DNA of 64,000 nt from contig NZ_JAINUY010000002.1 of assembly GCF_020026915.1 (NCBI RefSeq), positions 744,001-808,000 on the forward strand. The letters run 5' to 3'. Origin of the DNA: Flavobacterium potami (lineage in GTDB: Bacteria; Bacteroidota; Bacteroidia; Flavobacteriales; Flavobacteriaceae). The notes under the pieces were generated by a model. That model did not search any database and had not been told where the DNA came from. It was given only the letters and a program-made list of their open reading frames with translations. This document shows positions 52,481 through 61,535 of the stretch, piece after piece; the first letter of the stretch is position 1, and the number at the start of each line of letters is the position of its first letter. The position numbers and the translations under genes were made by a program.

Positions 52481-54481
52481 ATGATACATCAAGATAAAGA
52501 AATAAAAAACACAAAAAATAAAACCAAACCTTCCTGTTGCTGTTCGCATGATGAACCTGCGCATTCTGATGATGACGGACATAATCATGAAGGACACGAT
52601 CATGAACACAATGTAGAGGGAAGCCTTTTCAAATTATTTCTACCATCCATAGTATCTTTTGTTTTACTGATTATCGGAATTGGTTTTGACAACTATTTTC
52701 CGCAAAGTTGGTTTACAGAATATGTTAGAATTGTTTGGTATGCAATTGCGTATCTTCCAGTTGGGCTTCCCGTTTTACGAGAAGCTTACGAAAGTATAGT
52801 AAAAGGAGACGTTTTCTCTGAGTTTTTTCTAATGTGTATTGCCACAATAGGAGCTTTTGCAATCGGCGAATATCCTGAAGGAGTTGCTGTAATGCTGTTT
52901 TATACTATTGGAGAAACCTTTCAGGGAATGGCTGTAAACAGAGCAAAATCGAGTATTAAAAGCCTGTTGGATCAACGCCCTGATGAGGTTAACATTTTAG
53001 AAAATAATGTTGCAGTAAAAGTTAAAGCCAAAGATGTTGCGATTGGAGCAATTATTCAGCTTAAAGCAGGAGAAAAATTAGGTTTGGATGGAGAATTGTT
53101 ATCAGATTCTGCTTCGTTTAACACCGCAGCTTTAACTGGTGAAAGTAAACCTGATACCAAAAAGAAAGGTGAAACCGTGCTAGCGGGAATGATTAACGGA
53201 AATACAATTGCTGAGGTCAAAGTGACAACTGCCTATAATGATAGTAAGTTGTCTAAAATTTTGGAATTGGTGCAAAATGCCACAACCAAAAAGGCGCCTG
53301 CAGAATTGTTCATCAGAAAGTTTGCTAAAATCTATACGCCAATTGTGGTTTATTTAGCCATTGCGATCTGTTTAGTACCGATTCTTTTTGTGGATAATTA
53401 TGTTTTTACAGATTGGTTATATAGAGCATTAGTTTTTTTAGTTATTTCTTGTCCTTGCGCATTGGTTATCAGTATTCCGCTTGGGTATTTTGGAGGAATT
53501 GGCGCTGCAAGTAAAAACGGAATTCTTTTTAAAGGGAGTAATTTTCTGGATAGTATTTCGACAATTCAAAATGTTGTGGTCGACAAAACCGGAACAATGA
53601 CGGAAGGTGTTTTTAAGGTTCAAGAAGTTGTTGTAAAACCTGAATTCAATAAAGAAGAAATTCTGAAATTAGTCAATGTTTTAGAAAGCAGAAGTACACA
53701 TCCTGTGGCAACAGCCATTCATAATTATGTTGGAACAATCGATGCTGCTATTGACTTAAAAGATATTGAAGAAATTTCCGGACACGGATTAAAAGCTTCG
53801 TACAACGGAAAAGAATTGTATGTAGGGAATTTTAAGCTTCTAGATAAATTTAGTATTGCATATGATACTGATCCGTCAACTATAGTTTATACCACGATTG
53901 CAATTGCTTACGAGGGTAAATTTGCGGGTTATTTAACCATTGCTGATGAGATTAAAGAAGACGCGAAAGAAACGGTTTCTAAATTGAATAAGTTAGGAGT
54001 AAAACTAACCATGTTAAGCGGTGATAAAAGCAATGTCGTTCAGTTTGTAGCAGATAAACTCGGAATAACAAAAGCGTTTGGTGATTTACTTCCGGAAGAC
54101 AAAGTCAATAAAGTCAACGAAATTAAAGCCAAAAACGAAACAATTGCTTTTGTTGGCGATGGAGTAAACGATGCGCCTGTAATCGCTTTAAGCACGGTAG
54201 GAATTGCTATGGGCGGTTTAGGAAGCGATGCAGCAATCGAAACGGCAGATGTTGTTATTCAAGATGATAAACCGAGCAAAATCGCAATGGCAATCAATAT
54301 CGGGAAACAAACTAAAAAGATTGTCTGGCAAAATATTACATTAGCATTTGTTGTAAAAGCTTTTGTATTAATTCTTGGTGCTGGCGGACTTGCCACGATG
54401 TGGGAAGCTGTTTTTGCTGATGTTGGCGTGGCGCTATTAGCGATTTTAAATGCTGTGAGGATTCAAAAGATGAAGTTTTAA
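52481..54481 (+). CDS. zntA: Zn/Cd/Pb-type heavy-metal P1B ATPase
   Basis: 666 residues. The N-terminus lacks an HMA domain and instead has a Cys cluster (SCCCSHDEPAHS) and His-rich run (HNHEGHDHEHN). Transport motifs: CPC at 324-326 in SCPCALV, phosphorylated Asp368 in DKTGTM, HP motif in STHPVATAIHNY, GDGVNDAPVI hinge and a C-terminal membrane helix pair. The CPC form with Asp in the last helices (FADVGVALLAILNAVRIQ) fits Zn/Cd/Pb export. It complements the CzcA system by moving metal into the periplasm. Confidence 0.92.
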   Translation: MIHQDKEIKNTKNKTKPSCCCSHDEPAHSDDDGHNHEGHDHEHNVEGSLFKLFLPSIVSFVLLIIGIGFDNYFPQSWFTEYVRIVWYAIAYLPVGLPVLREAYESIVKGDVFSEFFLMCIATIGAFAIGEYPEGVAVMLFYTIGETFQGMAVNRAKSSIKSLLDQRPDEVNILENNVAVKVKAKDVAIGAIIQLKAGEKLGLDGELLSDSASFNTAALTGESKPDTKKKGETVLAGMINGNTIAEVKVTTAYNDSKLSKILELVQNATTKKAPAELFIRKFAKIYTPIVVYLAIAICLVPILFVDNYVFTDWLYRALVFLVISCPCALVISIPLGYFGGIGAASKNGILFKGSNFLDSISTIQNVVVDKTGTMTEGVFKVQEVVVKPEFNKEEILKLVNVLESRSTHPVATAIHNYVGTIDAAIDLKDIEEISGHGLKASYNGKELYVGNFKLLDKFSIAYDTDPSTIVYTTIAIAYEGKFAGYLTIADEIKEDAKETVSKLNKLGVKLTMLSGDKSNVVQFVADKLGITKAFGDLLPEDKVNKVNEIKAKNETIAFVGDGVNDAPVIALSTVGIAMGGLGSDAAIETADVVIQDDKPSKIAMAINIGKQTKKIVWQNITLAFVVKAFVLILGAGGLATMWEAVFADVGVALLAILNAVRIQKMKF

Positions 54482-54589
54482 TCCAATTTCTATAAAATGT
54501 CTTTTATTATAAATTTAAAAACTTTTAGGAGTAATTAAAAAGGAAAAGCTGGTACAAATTTGCATTTTATTTTATGAAATGTGATTACT

Positions 54590-57148
54590 ATGACTACAAC
54601 TTTACGCCAGTTTTTTAAAACTTTATTATTACTCTTATTTTTTACCCATTCTCTTGCAGGAATAGCCCAGATTAAAATCAATGAGGTTATGGTTAGCAAT
54701 ACAATGAATTACGATCCAACCGTATATAATTTTTCTGATTGGATCGAATTGTATAATCCATCCAATTCAACAATTAATTTCCGTAATTATTATTTTTCAG
54801 ATGATATAAATCAGCCTACAAAATGGCAAATTAAAACATCTAGAGCAACAATTTCCAAATTGGGTTTTTTTCTGGTTTATTTTGATGAAGCAGATAATAC
54901 TTTCAACGCTAATTTTAGGCTAGAACCTAAGGGAGGCACAATCTATATGTTTGATGTCAACAAAAATCTGGTCGATAAAATTACTTATCCAGCCTTAAAT
55001 AATGGCAATGTATCATATGCAAGAACAGTTGACGGGGGAAATGATTGGAGTTTGATGACTTATCCAACTCCCAAAACGACAAATACTAAAGGAGTACCTG
55101 CATCAAAACAAGCTGAGCAAGCAGTTTTCAGTGAATCAGGTGGTTTTGTAAATGGAACAAAACAAATTACATTATCTAGCAAAACTCCAGGAGCAGTAAT
55201 TTATTATACTTTAAATGGAGATGAACCATTTGATCCAACAACTCAAATTACCGATGCTTCAAAAATGCTTACAGGTAAAGCATTGGTTTATAACGGACCA
55301 ATAAGTGTTAGTAATGCCGTAATCAGAACAAAAGTATATGCAAAAGATTATTTACCAAGCACTGTAACAACACAATCTTATCTTCAAAACAAGCGAGGTA
55401 TAAATTTACCTGTTTTTTCTGTTGCTATTAATGAAAAGTACCGAAAAGATGGAACATTAGGCATCTGGCGAAATTATAATAACAAGATAATGAAACGACC
55501 GTCAAATGTTGAATTCTTCCCATCACAAACCGAACAGTCTGATTTTAATTATCAAATGAATGTTGAGATTTTTGCAGCAAGTCAGCGTGCTAAAGAACAT
55601 AAACAGTTTAATATTATCGCAGACAAAAGATTTCAAGGTAATAACCGATTGAAGTATGATTTTTTTAATGAAAAGAAAGGTCAGCAGAGAAAGTCGATAA
55701 CTTTAAGAACATCAGGGCAGGATGGAAGTAAAACCATGATGCAGGATGCCTTAGTTCATGTTTTAATTAAAGACCAAATGGATATTGACAGAAGAGCTTA
55801 CCAGCCTGCTGTAGTATATATAAATGGAAATTACAATGGTTTAATGAACATTCGCGAAAGAACTCAAAAAGATTATTTAGAATCTAATTACGGTTTGGAG
55901 AAGGATGAATATGATTTATTAGGAAAGCATAACGACTATCCTTCTATTCGTGCTTCTCAAGGAAATATGAATCAGTGGAATGAGATGATTGCTTATTTAA
56001 AAGCTAACAGTCTTAAAGAGGATGCAAATTATTTAAAATATTCTGATAAATATATTGACGAACAAGAGGTATTAAATTATTTTTTAGTTCAAACTTATAT
56101 CAATAACCGTGATCAACCAGATAATAATATAAAAGCTTGGAGACCTTATAAAAATAAAACAAAATGGCGTTATATTCTGCATGATGCTGATTTGGCTTTA
56201 ATAACATACTCTTCTTCAGATAATAATATTGACAGAACCCAAAAGAGTTCTACAAGTTCTATGGGGTACGTTTTCTACAGTCTTTGCAAAAATGCTAAGT
56301 TTAAAGAAAAGTTTGCTGGGCAATACTTAACACATGCGTATCAAACATTTGATCCTGTTAGAACAACACCTATTATTGACAGTCTTGCCCGTAACATCGA
56401 AAATGAAATTTCATATACTCATGATGTTCATTCTTCAGTGCCAACTTTGGCAAACTGGAAAAAATATATCCAATCTATGAGAGAATATTGGGGTAAGAGA
56501 CAATCGTACGCTATTAAACATGTAAAATCTTCTTTTGGATTAAGTGGGAATGAAATGGCTTTTGCTGTAAACAACGAATTTAACAAAGGGGATGTACTTC
56601 TAAATACTGTCAAGCTTTTAAGGGATTTTGATGGTAAATATTTGCAGAATCTTTCTTATAAATTAGAAACAAAATCGAAACCTGGTCATCAATTCAGTTA
56701 TTGGAATATTGAAGTGGATGGCGTTAGTACAAAAGAATATAATGCTAATTATTCAGGAATAATTCCTGCGAAAGCTTTGAATGTAGTTATTACAGCAATT
56801 TATGATAATGATGATCGTATCTTATCGAGTGCAAAAAAAATCATAAAAGAAAATACGGTACAAGATAATATCGAATCGATAAATAAAGCAGCTCTAGATG
56901 AAATAGCATTGTTAGATACAAAATTTGATGTTATGATTTATCCAGTTCCTATAACTGAAAATGAATTGAGCATAAATACAATAAATTGCACCATCAATGA
57001 AGTAGAATTTTATTCGATTAATGGAAGTTTAGTTAAGAGAATGAAAGCTGAGACCTTACCTTTGGATGTTTCATTTTTAAATAAAGGAGTTTATATATTG
57101 AAAATTTATACGGATAAAGGAGTAGTGGTCAAAAAAGTAATTAAATAA
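54590..57148 (+). CDS. CotH-family protein with lamin-tail domain and T9SS sorting tail
   Basis: 852 residues from ATG 54590 (a GTG three codons earlier is less likely). The signal peptide ends SLAGIAQ. A lamin-tail-like domain (INEVMVSNTMNYDPTVYNFS; about 25-150), a chitobiase-type sandwich (IYYTLNGDEPFDPT; 180-270), a CotH kinase-like domain (about 290-640) and a C-terminal type A sorting domain (VMIYPVPITENELSINTINC to the end) follow. It is probably delivered to the cell surface by the type IX system. CotH proteins can phosphorylate proteins; the target here is unknown. Confidence 0.88.
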   Translation: MTTTLRQFFKTLLLLLFFTHSLAGIAQIKINEVMVSNTMNYDPTVYNFSDWIELYNPSNSTINFRNYYFSDDINQPTKWQIKTSRATISKLGFFLVYFDEADNTFNANFRLEPKGGTIYMFDVNKNLVDKITYPALNNGNVSYARTVDGGNDWSLMTYPTPKTTNTKGVPASKQAEQAVFSESGGFVNGTKQITLSSKTPGAVIYYTLNGDEPFDPTTQITDASKMLTGKALVYNGPISVSNAVIRTKVYAKDYLPSTVTTQSYLQNKRGINLPVFSVAINEKYRKDGTLGIWRNYNNKIMKRPSNVEFFPSQTEQSDFNYQMNVEIFAASQRAKEHKQFNIIADKRFQGNNRLKYDFFNEKKGQQRKSITLRTSGQDGSKTMMQDALVHVLIKDQMDIDRRAYQPAVVYINGNYNGLMNIRERTQKDYLESNYGLEKDEYDLLGKHNDYPSIRASQGNMNQWNEMIAYLKANSLKEDANYLKYSDKYIDEQEVLNYFLVQTYINNRDQPDNNIKAWRPYKNKTKWRYILHDADLALITYSSSDNNIDRTQKSSTSSMGYVFYSLCKNAKFKEKFAGQYLTHAYQTFDPVRTTPIIDSLARNIENEISYTHDVHSSVPTLANWKKYIQSMREYWGKRQSYAIKHVKSSFGLSGNEMAFAVNNEFNKGDVLLNTVKLLRDFDGKYLQNLSYKLETKSKPGHQFSYWNIEVDGVSTKEYNANYSGIIPAKALNVVITAIYDNDDRILSSAKKIIKENTVQDNIESINKAALDEIALLDTKFDVMIYPVPITENELSINTINCTINEVEFYSINGSLVKRMKAETLPLDVSFLNKGVYILKIYTDKGVVVKKVIK

Positions 57149-57183
57149 AAATAAATTAGAGTTGAAATTAAGTTTTTAATCTT

Positions 57184-57220
57184 CAAAAAAGCCTATTCTT
57201 ACAGCGAATAGGCTTTTTTA
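57184..57220. terminator. strong bidirectional terminator
   Basis: AAAAAAGCCTATTC pairs with GAATAGGCTTTTTT around a seven-base loop. It separates the convergent CotH and VOC genes. Confidence 0.9.
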
Positions 57221-57226
57221 TGTTTT

Positions 57227-57877
57227 CTAAAACTTTATTTCAATTAAAGCGTCATCATTTTCTAATACAATTTCTATCGGATTACTTTCGGAAGGAATTT
57301 GAGTAGGATACCAATTTCGAGTTGGTTGTACGAGAATCAATAAACCTTCATGATCTCCAATTGCTGCAAATTTATCAGTATTTGTATTTTGAGAAAAGAA
57401 ATGCAATCCATGTTCTTCAATTAATTGATTTCCTAATTCTAAAGGATTTTCGGTAACAATTCCGATTTCGCTTATATTTAAAATAGAAGCAGAGTTGAAT
57501 TCTCCAACTTGTTCGTTATTAAGATCGTGTCTGGCAATGAACTCCAGTAAATTCCCGTTGTGATCGAAGAAATAAATAGAATGCGCATTCCAATTTTCGA
57601 AATTTGTCACTACGGTTTTATCTTCTAAAACAATCAAATCAACTTTGTCTTTGCACCACTGAATGGCTTCTTCAAGCTGATTTTCGGGAATATTAAAAGC
57701 AAAATGATAGATAGAATTAAACTCAGGATCTTCAACAAATTTTAAAATTGAAGTTCCCGCTTGAAATGTTATCGATTTCGAATCATTTTCCAGAATAACA
57801 AGTCCAAAAAGGTTCTGATAAAATGCTTTCGTTTTTTGAATATCGTTTGTTTTGATTTGAATTTGATCTAATTTCAT
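57227..57877 (-). CDS. VOC (glyoxalase/dioxygenase superfamily) protein
   Basis: 216 residues. N-terminal VOC half (QIKTNDIQKTKAFYQNLFGL, FYQNLFGLVI; HSIYFFDHNGNLLEFIARHD with a metal-type His and Glu). The second half (ISEIGIVTENPLELGNQLIE; LLILVQPTRNWYP) is a degenerate copy with a missing conserved His-Glu pattern. The family includes glyoxalase I, antibiotic-binding proteins and ring-cleaving dioxygenases; the substrate is unknown. No neighbour suggests one. Confidence 0.85.
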   Translation of the reverse strand: MKLDQIQIKTNDIQKTKAFYQNLFGLVILENDSKSITFQAGTSILKFVEDPEFNSIYHFAFNIPENQLEEAIQWCKDKVDLIVLEDKTVVTNFENWNAHSIYFFDHNGNLLEFIARHDLNNEQVGEFNSASILNISEIGIVTENPLELGNQLIEEHGLHFFSQNTNTDKFAAIGDHEGLLILVQPTRNWYPTQIPSESNPIEIVLENDDALIEIKF

Positions 57878-57962
57878 AATGGTATATTTTTAAGAAAACT
57901 TCCTTTTTTGTCTTAGATCAAATTTAAGAAACGTCATTAATGTTTGGACTTCAATGCTATTT

Positions 57963-57982
57963 TATACTTCGATGAAAGTATA
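57963..57982. promoter_or_regulatory. inverted repeat upstream of VOC gene
   Basis: TATACTT-CGATGA-AAGTATA: perfect 7-base arms, 86 bases before the VOC start codon on the minus strand. Possible operator; no regulator gene is adjacent. Confidence 0.35.
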
Positions 57983-58015
57983 GTGAATTATTATATCGAC
58001 AACTTTTATGTCATA

Positions 58016-58047
58016 AAAAAAGCCTATTTCATAATGAAACAGGCTTT
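58016..58047 (-). terminator. terminator of minus-strand gene at 58070
   Basis: AAAGCCTATTTCAT pairs with ATGAAACAGGCTTT (one mismatch). On the minus strand a T-run follows, fitting termination of the 58070-58684 gene. Confidence 0.8.
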
Positions 58048-58069
58048 ACTATTTATTTTGTATTTAAAA

Positions 58070-58684
58070 TTAATTGCGCTTTTGAGGAGCATGATTGTGC
58101 TCTTTTTTTCGGAGTTCGATTAATTCAGAATTGTGTTTGAAAGCATAATTAAGAAGATCTTTTGTAGACAATTTGAAAATATCTTGGGCCGCAGTTTTCA
58201 AGTAAATTTTATCTCTCAAATTTTGTAGTTCAGATTGCACTTTTGGATCATTCTTTTCAAATAATTCTTTAAGTCTATAAGGCATTTTTACATTTAACTT
58301 TTTTGCCAATTCTAGAACTTCATTCTCCTTCATCCATAAATAATAACTTAACCTTTTCCAAGAATAATTAATTCTAAAGGAAGCAATTCTTTCAGCATCC
58401 CAATCTTTAAATTCGGCCATTAAAACTACTCCTAATGAATCTTTGTAAGTTTTAATTCTTTCTGGAATGAATTTGTAATCAACAAATGCTTTTTCATAAA
58501 CTTCCTTCGGAATTTTTATTTTAAAATTTTCGTCCAGATATTTATATTTATAAGCTAAAAAATCAATCTTTATCAAGGAATCAATTTTGAGATCTTTTTC
58601 GCGCATCAGTTTTTGCATGTCTTGTTGTGAAAACATTGAAGTAGATAATAAAAAGCAAACAATTAAAAGGCATAATGATTTCAT
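58070..58684 (-). CDS. exported hypothetical protein, 204 aa
   Basis: 204 residues with signal peptide MKSLCLLIVCFLLSTSMFSQ. The mature chain is helical and charged (FKIKIPKEVYEKAFVDYKFI; AELQ-like heptads near NDPKVQSELQNLRDKIYLKT). No family recognised. It follows the di-haem peroxidase gene by 21 bases on the same strand, so it may be co-transcribed and periplasmic with it. Confidence 0.7.
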   Translation of the reverse strand: MKSLCLLIVCFLLSTSMFSQQDMQKLMREKDLKIDSLIKIDFLAYKYKYLDENFKIKIPKEVYEKAFVDYKFIPERIKTYKDSLGVVLMAEFKDWDAERIASFRINYSWKRLSYYLWMKENEVLELAKKLNVKMPYRLKELFEKNDPKVQSELQNLRDKIYLKTAAQDIFKLSTKDLLNYAFKHNSELIELRKKEHNHAPQKRN

Positions 58685-58705
58685 AAGAGTTGATTTTAGA
58701 GTTAC

Positions 58706-59848
58706 TTATTTTGGCATTTCTGGTGTAATAATTCTTCTTGTTGGCGTGCTTAACGTTTCAATAAAAGCTAATAAATCGCTGATTTCTTCTTTGCTTAAAT
58801 CTAGTTTTCTCAGCATCGGATCTACTTTTGGAATCAGAGAATCTCTTGGAGTTCCTAAATATTTCTTTTGAATAGGAGAGGGATTTCCTAAATTATACAA
58901 TTCCACAACATCCAACAAACTTGGAAAATGCCCATGATGCATCCATGGTTTTGTGTTCGCAACTTCACGAAGCGTTGGCGTTCTGAATTTTCCAATATCT
59001 TTCACATCTTTTGTCACATTATAACGCCCGAAATCTTCATTTTTGGTTCCGAATAAAGTCTGGCCGTCATTATGAAACTCATTATCACTAAAATAAGGCG
59101 TATTATGACAATTGATGCATTGTGCTTTCGTTCTAAACAAATGCATTCCTTTTACTTGCTGATCGGTATAAATGTCTGATTTTCCGCTTACAAACTGATC
59201 AAATTTGCTTTTCGGACTATTAATAGATCTTTCGAAAGTGGCAATGGCATATTGAATACGTTCTAAAGTCACTTTTTTGTCTCCAAAAGCCGCGCTAAAC
59301 AGCGAATTATATCCTTTAATTTTAGCAATTTTGTCAACGGCAATCGTCAATTTTTCGTTCATTTCTAAAGGATCAGCAACAGGAAATTGCGCCTGATCTT
59401 CCAGACTTGAAGCACGTCCGTCCCAAAATAGAGAAGTAGCGTATGCCGAATTTAAGATCGTCATCGAATTACGTTTTCCAGTCTGACGATCGTGACCAAA
59501 AGAACGCGTTAAATTATCTGTCCAGCCCAATTCTGGATTATGGCAGGAAGCACAGGCAATTTGTCCACTACGAGACAATCTCGGATCAAAAAACAAAATC
59601 TTCCCCAAACTTTCTTTTTCCTTAGAATACGGATTATAAGCAGGATAAGGAACAGCGGGAAGTACACCAATATCCTGAAATTTAGATTTATCGACATTTT
59701 GATGCAATTCTGCGGCAGGCCATTTCGAAGAATCTCCGCTGGAATACAGTTTTCGTAATTCCTGAATATCGATGTAATCAGGATTTTCCACGCTTTTGTA
59801 AGCCGTAAGGCAAAGCAGGAAAAGGAGAGGGAAGATTAGTTTTTTCAA
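58706..59848 (-). CDS. di-haem cytochrome-c peroxidase
   Basis: 380 residues. Signal peptide MKKLIFPLLFLLCLTAYKS. Two haem-c sites: CASCH (Cys99, Cys102, His103) and CINCH (Cys244, Cys247, His248). The spacing and motifs such as LSRSGQIACASC and TKPWMHHGHFPSL identify the CcpA/MauG superfamily, which uses cytochrome c electrons to reduce hydrogen peroxide in the periplasm. Starts the unit with the unknown exported protein. Confidence 0.92.
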   Translation of the reverse strand: MKKLIFPLLFLLCLTAYKSVENPDYIDIQELRKLYSSGDSSKWPAAELHQNVDKSKFQDIGVLPAVPYPAYNPYSKEKESLGKILFFDPRLSRSGQIACASCHNPELGWTDNLTRSFGHDRQTGKRNSMTILNSAYATSLFWDGRASSLEDQAQFPVADPLEMNEKLTIAVDKIAKIKGYNSLFSAAFGDKKVTLERIQYAIATFERSINSPKSKFDQFVSGKSDIYTDQQVKGMHLFRTKAQCINCHNTPYFSDNEFHNDGQTLFGTKNEDFGRYNVTKDVKDIGKFRTPTLREVANTKPWMHHGHFPSLLDVVELYNLGNPSPIQKKYLGTPRDSLIPKVDPMLRKLDLSKEEISDLLAFIETLSTPTRRIITPEMPK

Positions 59849-60068
59849 TTTTGCTTGTTTTTGTTCTTTTTGTTCTTTTTGTTTTTGTTCTTTTTGTTTC
59901 AGGTTTCACGTTTCAAGTTGCTCGATAGAACGTGAAACTTGAAACTTGAAACCTTTATGTTTTTTGACGCCAAAAGCTTTGTCAAAGTTTTAAACTTTGA
60001 CAAAGCTAATGCGCAAGATTATCAACTGCGACTGCGACTGCGACTGTGACTGAATACTGAATACTGAA
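59849..60068. repeat. repeat-rich intergenic region
   Basis: Contains T-rich TTTTTGTTC units (about 59852-59900); two inverse GTTTCA/TGAAAC motifs with GGTTTCACG and CTTGAAACC at 59903-59952; a perfect 16-base palindrome with one-base centre at 59975-60007 (AGCTTTGTCAAAGTTT and inverse); repeated GCGACT units (about 60027-60047); and ACTGAAT units (60051-60068). Confidence 0.65.
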
Positions 60069-60239
60069 TTAAAGAGTTACTTCTTTAGGGCAGTCAATGC
60101 TTAAAGGCGTTGGCTTGGTGTAAACTCTGTTGTTGTACATTCTGTATTGCGTCGAAACCGTTCCTCCAAACAGTTTGTCGTTTGTTAATTTTAGTTCAAA
60201 TGAAATCTCATATAAACCATTGCTGATTTCCTTGTAAGT
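60069..60239 (-). pseudogene. stranded 3' end of SusE-like gene after in-frame TGA
   Basis: In the same frame directly after the TGA at 60240-60242 the minus strand encodes 56 more residues (TYKEISNGLYEISFELKLTN ... PLSIDCPKEVTL) and a TAA at 60069-60071. The residues are well-formed beta-strand sequence. Replacing TGA by TGG (Trp) restores one continuous reading frame of about 488 residues. Confidence 0.8.
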
Positions 60240-61535
60240 TCATTCACCAGAAATCGCAATTACATGCGTATTTGATGCGCTAGAACCAATTGTAAGATCC
60301 TGTGGAATCACCAAAACAGTTCCTTGTGTTTTACTGTTTCCATTTGCAGGGAAAAATTCTAAAGCTGAGGTAATATTAAATCCAGGAGAAATTGCAGCTG
60401 AATTACTTTCGTTAGAAAACCATCTTTTTAGACCGAAAGAATTCACGGTATTGGATCCGGTTGCGACATTAAACCCGATTTTGAATGCATCATAATAAAC
60501 GTCATCATTTGGATTTGCTGTTCCTTTGTCACTGTAAAGAATCGCATTTTCATTGTCTTTTGTAACCACAACAGGAAATGTCAACGCATTAAAAGTCTGC
60601 CATGAACACGTTCCATTGTTGTTAAACCAGTGTTCACCATATGTCAAGTAAAAAGCATTTGTAGGATCTGTAAATTTAGATGCAGGATAAGATTGAATAT
60701 CTCTTGGCGATTTTATTGGTTTTACAATTGTTAAACCAATGCTTCCAGTTGCATTGTAATTGGGAGTATTTACCAAGGTAATTTTAGATTCATAACGTGC
60801 ATCGTCATTTTGTATATCTTCTAAAAGGGTTAAATGATACGTGATTGAACTTCTATTATCACCAAAATCATCATGCGTCAGAGAGTATTCAAAACCATTT
60901 TGAAATTTGAAAATAGTTGCATTTTCTATTTCAGAAGGAAAAAATCCGTTTGGGAAATTTACTTTAAAATCTACTGTTTCGCCAATTTCACCTTTTACAG
61001 TAATTTGATTTACTGGAAAAGTATAATTGGTTGTAATTGCAGCCAGATCAATCTTAAAAGTATCGTTAGGATAAGTCGAATTTAAATTTCCAATTTGAAT
61101 TTCGGGATCAGAAACCGTTTCTAATTTTAAAGTAATACTTTGATTTGCCGCCCATCTTTTATCAAATGAAACTGCAATAGTATCCGTTAATTTACTTCCT
61201 TCAAATACCAATTGATTTACTGGATTTACAGTAAAACTTTCATTATCATTTGTAGATGAAACTGCGCTGAAATTGGCGGTAACTGCACTTTTTAAAGATC
61301 TTGTAGTTAAAGCTACAGGGATTTTTAAAGTTTTAACCGAAGTATTAGTATAAGTCGATTGAGGAACTAAAAGCGAGTTAGTAGTTGGATATGTTAACGG
61401 AACATTGTTACTATTTACTAGAAAATTAAATCTCAAATAAGGATCAATTTCTGAACCTAATTTGTAATCATCTTTTGAGCAAGAAGCCAAAAGCAATGCT
61501 ACTGATAATATGCTAAGTATCTTAATACGATTCAT
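60240..61535 (-). CDS. SusE/BT_3987-like surface glycan-binding lipoprotein, shortened by stop
   Basis: 431 residues from ATG 61535, chosen for the lipoprotein leader (MNRIKILSILSVALLLASC, Cys19). Starts further upstream lie inside the SusD gene. The N-terminal half (LRFNFLVNSNNVPLTYPTTN; VSFDKRWAANQSITLKLETV) resembles the BT_3987-type domain of SusE-like proteins, which hold glycans on the cell surface beside SusD. The frame ends at a TGA (60240), but coding sequence continues for 56 codons after it, so the protein is truncated by about an eighth, or the TGA is an assembly error. It overlaps SusD by 14 bases. Confidence 0.82.
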   Translation of the reverse strand: MNRIKILSILSVALLLASCSKDDYKLGSEIDPYLRFNFLVNSNNVPLTYPTTNSLLVPQSTYTNTSVKTLKIPVALTTRSLKSAVTANFSAVSSTNDNESFTVNPVNQLVFEGSKLTDTIAVSFDKRWAANQSITLKLETVSDPEIQIGNLNSTYPNDTFKIDLAAITTNYTFPVNQITVKGEIGETVDFKVNFPNGFFPSEIENATIFKFQNGFEYSLTHDDFGDNRSSITYHLTLLEDIQNDDARYESKITLVNTPNYNATGSIGLTIVKPIKSPRDIQSYPASKFTDPTNAFYLTYGEHWFNNNGTCSWQTFNALTFPVVVTKDNENAILYSDKGTANPNDDVYYDAFKIGFNVATGSNTVNSFGLKRWFSNESNSAAISPGFNITSALEFFPANGNSKTQGTVLVIPQDLTIGSSASNTHVIAISGE

